Assembly (NCBI GenBank): GCA_963932145.1
Contig: OZ010586.1
Coordinates: 53,168,669 to 53,232,668, forward strand
Source of the DNA: Acanthosepion lycidas
Lineage: Eukaryota; Mollusca; Cephalopoda; Sepiida; Sepiidae
Reading direction: 5' to 3'
DNA: 64,000 bases
Shown here: positions 58,311 to 64,000 of the stretch, in pieces
How the letters are laid out: each line of letters opens with the position of its first letter
Position numbering within the stretch: the first letter of the stretch is position 1
Notes under the pieces: model-generated
What the model was told of the DNA's origin: nothing
The model's database searches: none
What the model saw: only the letters and a program-made list of their open reading frames with translations
Made by a program: the position numbers and the translations under genes

Positions 58311-60700
58311 ATCATTCTAGGAAAGTTTCAAAACTTTTAGAGCTGGTTCTTTTTCTGATCTAGGTGTGCCATGTTTGCAAAAAATTTTCAAAACTATATT
58401 TGCAAAAATAGAAGCATGCTTTTTCTCCATGTTGAAAAAATGAAACTCAGAAATAAGCATAAAAATGTTACTATAATGATTTATAGCAAACCTTTTCCTT
58501 TATTGTATGGAAAAGGATGAAACAAAAAAATAACCATTGACAAGTTTGGTCAGAAGGAACTTTTAGTTTTCCACGGTCAATTAAATTGGTATATTTTCCA
58601 TACTTTTCATAATAAAAATGGGTTTCACATTCACTGGGTTGATTATCATTTCTTGTAATATATTCAGCTATGTATACAAGAGCCATTTTTATTTCATTGG
58701 AAAAAGATGGTTCTAAATTTTCCAGATTGTCAAATATTTCTGAACCTTCCTCACAAAGTTTATAATCACAAGATGTACATTGGTGACCTGGATTAACATC
58801 AAATTCATCAATATTTACATTTTGATTTAAAAGTAAAGATGTCTGCTTAATATGCAGCTTTTCAATTCATTGTTGAACATTTATAAAATAGGTGCCATCT
58901 GATCCTTGGCGAAGTTTACCAAATTCTTTTTCTAATGGATCAGTTGAAAATTGCCCAAGTAGTACATATTTATGACTTGTAGCTAAAAGGTGTTGACATA
59001 GACTAACAATTCCATTGCAAATATGATGTATGGCAGTAGCAGTGTTTTGGGATAATTGTTTTTTATTATTACCTTGACTGCCAGCCATATTAAGAGCCAT
59101 TTTACCAAATTCAATGATAAAATCAAGTCAGGTGTCATTTGGAGATTTGATTTCAGCTTGTAGAGGATCATTATGTAATTTATCAATTTGAAGGCATTTA
59201 ACATTTAAAATTTTCCACCATGTCAAAACCTTGTTTATGAAGAGGGCAGTATCATTCTTACCTGCACTTTTTTCAGACTGAGTGAGAAGTGCATTATATG
59301 TTTTTTTCAGAAAACACTCTGAGGCAAGTAGAAACCTGTTGTCTTTCTATTGGCTTTGGAGCAATGGAAATTTCATTTAAATCTGAAAGTTTGACTAGTC
59401 TTTCAGATTCAAAACGATATAACTGTTTAAGATGTGTCCATTTTGCAACTCGACTTACTCCATCATCATCAAAGATTAGTTCTCCTGTTTTTTCTGTCAG
59501 CCACAAATTGCGAATATTTTTCAACAGATGAACATAATCAAAAAGCAAATGTTTATTATCTTCAGTTAACCAAGGTTTTTCAGGAAGTGTAGGATATAAT
59601 TTAAAAAAAAGCTTGATTTACATGGTTGCCATCACATATAATAGCCTTTACATCAGCTGGTACAGATGTGATGACTTGGACTGTTAACTCAATTTGTTCA
59701 AATAAAAAGGCGGATGTTAATTTTGAAATTGTAATCAATTTTGTAAGAAAATTTGGACCACCATTGAGACATATCAACATTATACCAAGTACTGTTTGAG
59801 CAAGTACAGATGGATTGTCAACTGATTTACCAAATAGTTGTTTGCCATGATATAGCAACATCTTTTTGATATATACTTCATCATGGAGAATTATGCACCC
59901 TTTTTGACTGGTATTAAGAGTATTAAATATAGATAACAAAAAAGATTTTTCATTAAGTTTTGAAACTTTTGACGTCATCCTTCATAATGTTGCTAATGAG
60001 GGTAATTGAAAATCATATCTTAATTCATTATACAATGTCCGTGATCTTGCATAGTACCCAAAAGCATGCACAACTATATCTGAGCTGTATTTTATTCCAA
60101 CCATTTTGGGAGCCATTACTAAAAATTGTTGACTCAGGATATTTTTCTTGTGATCAAAAGCCATAGAATTTAAATATCAGATGATTTCTCCCAGTTTTGA
60201 CCAAGTATCAACTGTATTTATATGATTTTTGGACAGGCTGCTAATATAACACTTAACTCCATAATGAAATGTTTCAAAGCGCAAATTGTTATAAATTTTC
60301 AACATAAAGAGAGAAATACCATCAATAGATTTTGATAATTGAACAGTTAAAATATTTTCATCCAAAAATGCTACAACTGGACATATAAAGTCTTTTTTGT
60401 TGTTAAGCAGACTTTCTTTCAAATTTGTATAATTTTATAATTCTAAAAAAGCATTAAGTTCATCAGCAATTTGATTTCTAACAGTACTGGAGGTTTTTTT
60501 TATATTCCTTTGAACATCTGAGGGTGTTGGTATTTGACTACTTGACACACCTGGCCATACAGATGGTGGATTTTTTGAACGTATTTTTCCATTAACTTTT
60601 ATGGTATCAAAATTTGAAGGCCAATGTTGTTTACTTTAAAACTTTATATTAAATTTAAAAACATTCATAAGCCTTTCCTTTAGTTTGGTTATTTTAATAC
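58311..60700 (-). pseudogene. P-element/THAP9-like transposase pseudogene
   Basis: Minus-strand pieces follow the order of a THAP-domain transposase. The THAP tail (IRSKNPPSVWPG) is at about 60560-60600. The linker region is at 60422-59982. The RNase H-like fold at 59978-59601 has HDEVYIKKMLLYHGKQLFG, with the first catalytic Asp, and AIICDGNHVNQ, with the second. The insertion domain is at 59548-59294 (DYVHLLKNIRNLWLT, APKPIERQQVST). The C-terminal part at 59100-58867 has STDPLEKEFGKLRQ, whose DPLE holds the catalytic Glu, and the end at 58686-58311 has YIAEYITRND and LKVPSDQTCQWLF. The frame is cut into at least six pieces by shifts and stops, and the start of the THAP zinc finger (C2CH) is not seen. 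Terminal inverted repeats were not found. It lies within the copia fossil. Confidence 0.85.
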
Positions 60701-60749
60701 GCTTTCGGCTTTAAATAGGAATATATATAACTTTTTTTTTACCTTAAAG

Positions 60750-61850
60750 CAAAACAATTTTTTAAAAGTAAAGTAAAAATAATAACAACAACATCAGAAA
60801 AATATTAAAATAAATGATAAATAAAAAAATGGTATTATTATTCTTGTCTTGTAAAATAAATTTTGTAGTCAAAAGGCGTAAAAAAGGAGACCTTTCTAAA
60901 AAAAAAATAATTAAAATATTGACATTAACTGCATGTAAGAAATTTATTATTGTTATTTTTTCTTTAATTCTAAAAAAAATACTTACAGTTCAGCAATTGG
61001 TAACTAATTTAGTAAAAATAATCATTTTTATTCTTTAACTTCAGAAACAAAAGCGCGAAGAAATTCGTTTGTTTTGTTTTTTTTTTTACTTTTAATGGAA
61101 ATGTTGGATAAAGTTTTAATAGAGAAAAATGTTAATGAACCTTTCTCTATTATAATTTTATTCAAATTTATTATTCAAACTTAAATTTTTAATAGAAAAA
61201 TGTTGACTTATAATTTTTTATCATGGTTAAAAACTTGAGAAAATTAAACTTTAATTTCGTTGACGTTATGTTTTTTCACTCATAACAATGTTTTTTTAGC
61301 GATATCAAAAATAAATATCAAATTAAGTAAGGACATTGAATTTATGGAAAAAAAACAAACATTTTTAATTCATTTTATTATATAATAGTTTTCTTTACGT
61401 CTTTGAAGAAACTAAATTAAATTCTGTTCAAATTTGTTAAAAAACGTTGTTTTGTTTTGCTTCTTAAAATAACACAAATTACTCAAAAAGAATTGCATTT
61501 TATCAATAAATAATTCTTTAAACTTTAATCAAAAAATGTTGAACAAACTTTAAGAGGGAAAATGCCAAAAATTAATTTAAACTTTAATTTAAAAATGTTA
61601 AGGCTTTTTAAATCTTTTTGTGCAAGTAAATTTAAGCACCAAAGTTTACTTTTTACAATTTAAATTAAATATAAATAATGTATGGACTCAAACTAAAATA
61701 ATCAAACTTACTTCAAATAAATAAGTTAAATGATATTCCAACCAAAGGTAAAATTAAAAGATTCCTTTGAATTTCTCGAGCCAACAACATAAGAGTACAC
61801 AGTACACAGCAGTTCGCTCAAACTGAAACTAAAACGATCTAATTGTCAGC
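60750..61850. other. Very AT-rich non-coding stretch
   Basis: Long A and T runs, no gene. It separates the P-like transposase from the copia integrase tail and may include the 5' part of the P-like element. Confidence 0.35.
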
Positions 61851-62704
61851 CGGCCTCCAGTCTATCGAGGTAGCAGCGCTACGCAGAGGCCTGTTAAATA
61901 TAGAATGCCATGGCGTGAGCACAAGTGTTAAACATGTTGATACATATGTGAGAGTGCATCCATCCCATTTAGTTTCCTACCTATTTAGTTTTGTCAAAAG
62001 ATACCAGAATTTTGTTCTTATATCTTCTTCTGCCTTTGTTACCTTGCCAACTGAAAAACTGAGAAGTACTCCTGTTTGACAAGAAACCATAATATACTTC
62101 ATTAGTGTCTTCCTGGCTGTTTTCATTGTCGGCACAATCCATATCTCTCCTTATCACAACTGGTGGAGTATTTGTTAATGAAGCATTGGGAAACTTTTTT
62201 AAGTTGTTTGGACACTGCGGACAGTGTTAATTTACCAATAGTTGCTTTTACTAGTTGCTTATTCTCAGGTGTCAGATTCACACTTTTTAATGCTCTGTAA
62301 GCAAGTACTGGCTCTGGTAATTGTATTTTGTAGTCCTTTTACCTTGTGACATGATAGTCAAAGTTAATATGGTAGTTGATTATTGACATGACATTCTGTT
62401 GTCGATATTGTTTGAATGACTTGTATATCATAAAAGCCAACTGGTTAGCGTACCCTAAAAAGAGCATATCCAATTTTTCATATAATTTTTCCATTCCATT
62501 CCATTATCAGCATGTAATGTCCAGTTCCAATATGGCCTCACTATGTGTGTGTATTGAGGTTTGTCAATGCAGGTAGCAAGTTCCCAAACTTGCATTTCTT
62601 TTTTCATGTGTTGTATTTATCTGTGTTTAAAAAAGGTGGAGGAATAAGTTTCAAAGCCAATTTGTTGATCAATGTGCTCTGCTACCAATTTAAATTCAAA
62701 TTCA

Positions 62705-62850
62705 GACATGGAAAGAGAATGTTTTATTCAGACTCCTTCATTCTCCATATGAGTCTCCAATATAAAATGTCTGCTCAACCACTTCTAGGTAAGCCGCAAC
62801 TTTTCCAGTTGAAGAGTTTGCCAAAGTGAATAACTTGTGAAGATTAAATA
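62705..62850. repeat. Direct repeat, possible LTR remnant (right)
   Basis: Partner of 55735-55882: AGAGAATGTTTTATTCAGAC, CATTCTCCAT, ACTTTTCCAGTTGAAGAGTT. Confidence 0.6.
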
Positions 62851-62984
62851 AATATGCTTAAAAATGTGTCATCTTAATGCTGTACAGACCAACACATTCA
62901 TTCAGTGTTTCATTTTCTGCAGGTTTTTTAAAGCCAAAAAATATTTTTAGTTTCTATGAATTTAATGGTTAATTTAATTGAATG

Positions 62985-63212
62985 ATTTAGTGAGGCAAGT
63001 TTTACTAATTAACCCATAACTAGGAGGAGAAGAGGTGGATTCATACCTTTCCTAAGGGTATTTGCGTGTAAGTGAATATAACAACTCCTACTGGAATTGA
63101 AACTCAGCTCTCTGATTAACAATTCTGAGTAATTATCCATTATCCAAGCTTACAGTACCTGGTATTCCCAACTGGTCACCCATCTAGATATTAACCAAGC
63201 TCAACATTATTT
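62985..63212 (-). repeat. SINE-2 (5S-tRNA), reversed, 5S part cut
   Basis: Tail, tRNA-like block (about 63095-63150) and part of the 5S block (TACAGTACCTGGTATTCCCA, about 63151-63207). It stops at CTCAACATTA, where the next copy begins. Confidence 0.75.
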
Positions 63213-63412
63213 TTCCCAAGGGTATTTGCACATAAGTGAATATAATGAAACCCAACCGAAATTAGAACTCTGCTCTCCAATTAACAATTTCAAGACATTA
63301 TCCATTACACCATCTGCACATACAAGCTTTTAGCACTTAGTATTCCCAAGCAGTCACTCATCTAGCCACCGACTAGGCTCTATGTTTCTTAACTTTGGTG
63401 ATTGTACAAGAA
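63210..63412 (-). repeat. SINE-2 (5S-tRNA), reversed, second in tandem
   Basis: Starts in the tail (CCCAAGGGTATTTGCACATA), with tRNA-like block at about 63255-63325 and 5S-like block to about 63405 (TTCTTAACTTTGGTGATTG). Same direction as its neighbour. Confidence 0.75.
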
Positions 63413-63529
63413 GTAACACATAGAATAATTCATATAAAGACAAGAGATTTGGCTTTATTTATTTGTCTGCTTATCTATTACAGAGCAAAGATTAGAATTC
63501 TTGTCTGACAAGTAATTAATAGTAAAGTT

Positions 63530-64000
63530 CTATTGCAGATGCAGAAAGAAATCTTCAAAAACTCTTAGACAAAGTAGCAAAGGAAAGAGAAAGAAAGAAC
63601 TATCAATTGTAAAAAGACAGAATGTATGGTTGTTAGCAGAAGGGGCAGCCCAAGTTGCGAGTTATGAATTGGAGATGTCAAATTCAAGCAAGTACAGGAA
63701 TTTGACTATCTGGGAAACTTTTTAAAAAAATAATGGAAAATGTGAAATAGAAATCTGAAGGCATTTTAAAATAGCAAAACATGTTTTCCAAAAGTTAAAC
63801 AATGTATTAAGAAACTTATTTTATTAGAAAATAATACTGAACTGCTGCATAATATTATTTAACATGACACAAGTACAGAAATTTAAATATCTGCGGTGTT
63901 TTATAACAGATGACGGAAAATGCGACACAGAATTTCAAAGGTGCGGTTGGAATAGAAAAAGCAGCCTTCCAAAAAATAAAGAAAAATATCTAAGAAACAG
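63530..64000 (+). pseudogene. LINE (RTE-like) reverse transcriptase fragment
   Basis: 63530-63840 reads an RTE-type palm segment: LQKLLDKVAKERE, a decayed KKTECMVV block, VQEFDYLGNFLK and NGKCEIEI. 63858-64000 repeats the second half (VQKFKYLRCFITDDGKCDTE), so the same part is present twice, about 165 bases apart. It runs off the window end. It lies upstream of the C-terminal part seen at 28545-28985 and is probably the same family. Confidence 0.75.

Larger units (their letters stand above)
55735..62850 (-). mobile_element. Ty1/copia LTR retrotransposon, rearranged fossil
   Basis: Parts seen: RNase H at about 56070-56440 and reverse transcriptase at about 56580-57150 on the minus strand (LNWLATQTR and copia-type PTDVQTAD motifs); integrase at about 57260-57960 and its C-terminal tail at about 61905-61990 on the plus strand; a gag-like part at about 62030-62400 on the minus strand. 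Sequences at 55735-55882 and 62705-62850 are direct repeats and may be LTR remains. A P-element-like transposase gene (58311-60700) sits inside. The element is broken, with more than ten breaks as well as rearrangement, and looks old. A (TA)n tract lies at 55925-55977. Confidence 0.7.

Overview
The window looks like non-coding DNA from a cephalopod, most likely an octopus-type genome. It is AT-rich, has dense (TA)n and (TATG/TACA)n microsatellites, and carries many tRNA-headed SINEs and broken LINEs, Tc1/mariner, hAT, P-element-like, BEL/Pao and Ty1/copia copies. The only segment I can defend as host protein-coding is one exon on the minus strand (27710-28068). It is bounded by a good acceptor and donor and reads as the stem-to-catalytic junction of a GALNT2-like polypeptide N-acetylgalactosaminyltransferase. 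If that is right, most of the window is intron of that gene, with more than 27 kb on the 3' side and more than 35 kb on the 5' side without another exon I recognise.

Layout. 0.3-4.1 kb: tRNA-headed SINEs, several paired head-to-head or tail-to-tail. 5.3-5.8 kb: a diverged copy of an unnamed repeat with the core TTTCCTTATAAGGAAA. 5.8-9.9 kb: a broken BEL/Pao retrotransposon. 11.6-14.2 kb: an inverted-repeat element and several copies of the core-palindrome family, one of them a 661-bp copy repeated almost exactly, inverted, at 26560-27220. 15.3-16.0 kb: two facing SINEs made of a 5S rRNA-like head joined to a tRNA-like part. 17.5-19.3 kb: a cluster of long-armed foldback elements separated by (TA)n tracts, one holding a tRNA-like sequence between its arms. 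20-25 kb: SINE and LINE pieces and a foldback. 27.7 kb: the host exon. 28.5-34.2 kb: LINE 3' ends, hAT, piggyBac and mariner MITEs, and an almost complete Tc1-type transposon with IR/DR ends. 37-43 kb: Tc1 and mariner transposase remnants, one tandemly duplicated. 43-54 kb: more SINEs, LINE ends and foldbacks, and a 31-bp tandem repeat. 54.3-54.9 kb: a hAT MITE that split a tandem duplication and was itself hit by a mariner MITE. 55.7-62.9 kb: a rearranged Ty1/copia fossil that contains a P-element/THAP9-like transposase gene. 63-64 kb: 5S-tRNA SINEs and a LINE reverse transcriptase piece that runs off the window.

There is no operon or pathway here. The coherent story is one host gene whose very long introns have collected nested mobile elements, many as close inverted pairs. 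In transcripts these would fold into long double-stranded RNA, which matters in cephalopods because of their heavy ADAR editing. All family names come from motifs read by eye; no database search was run.
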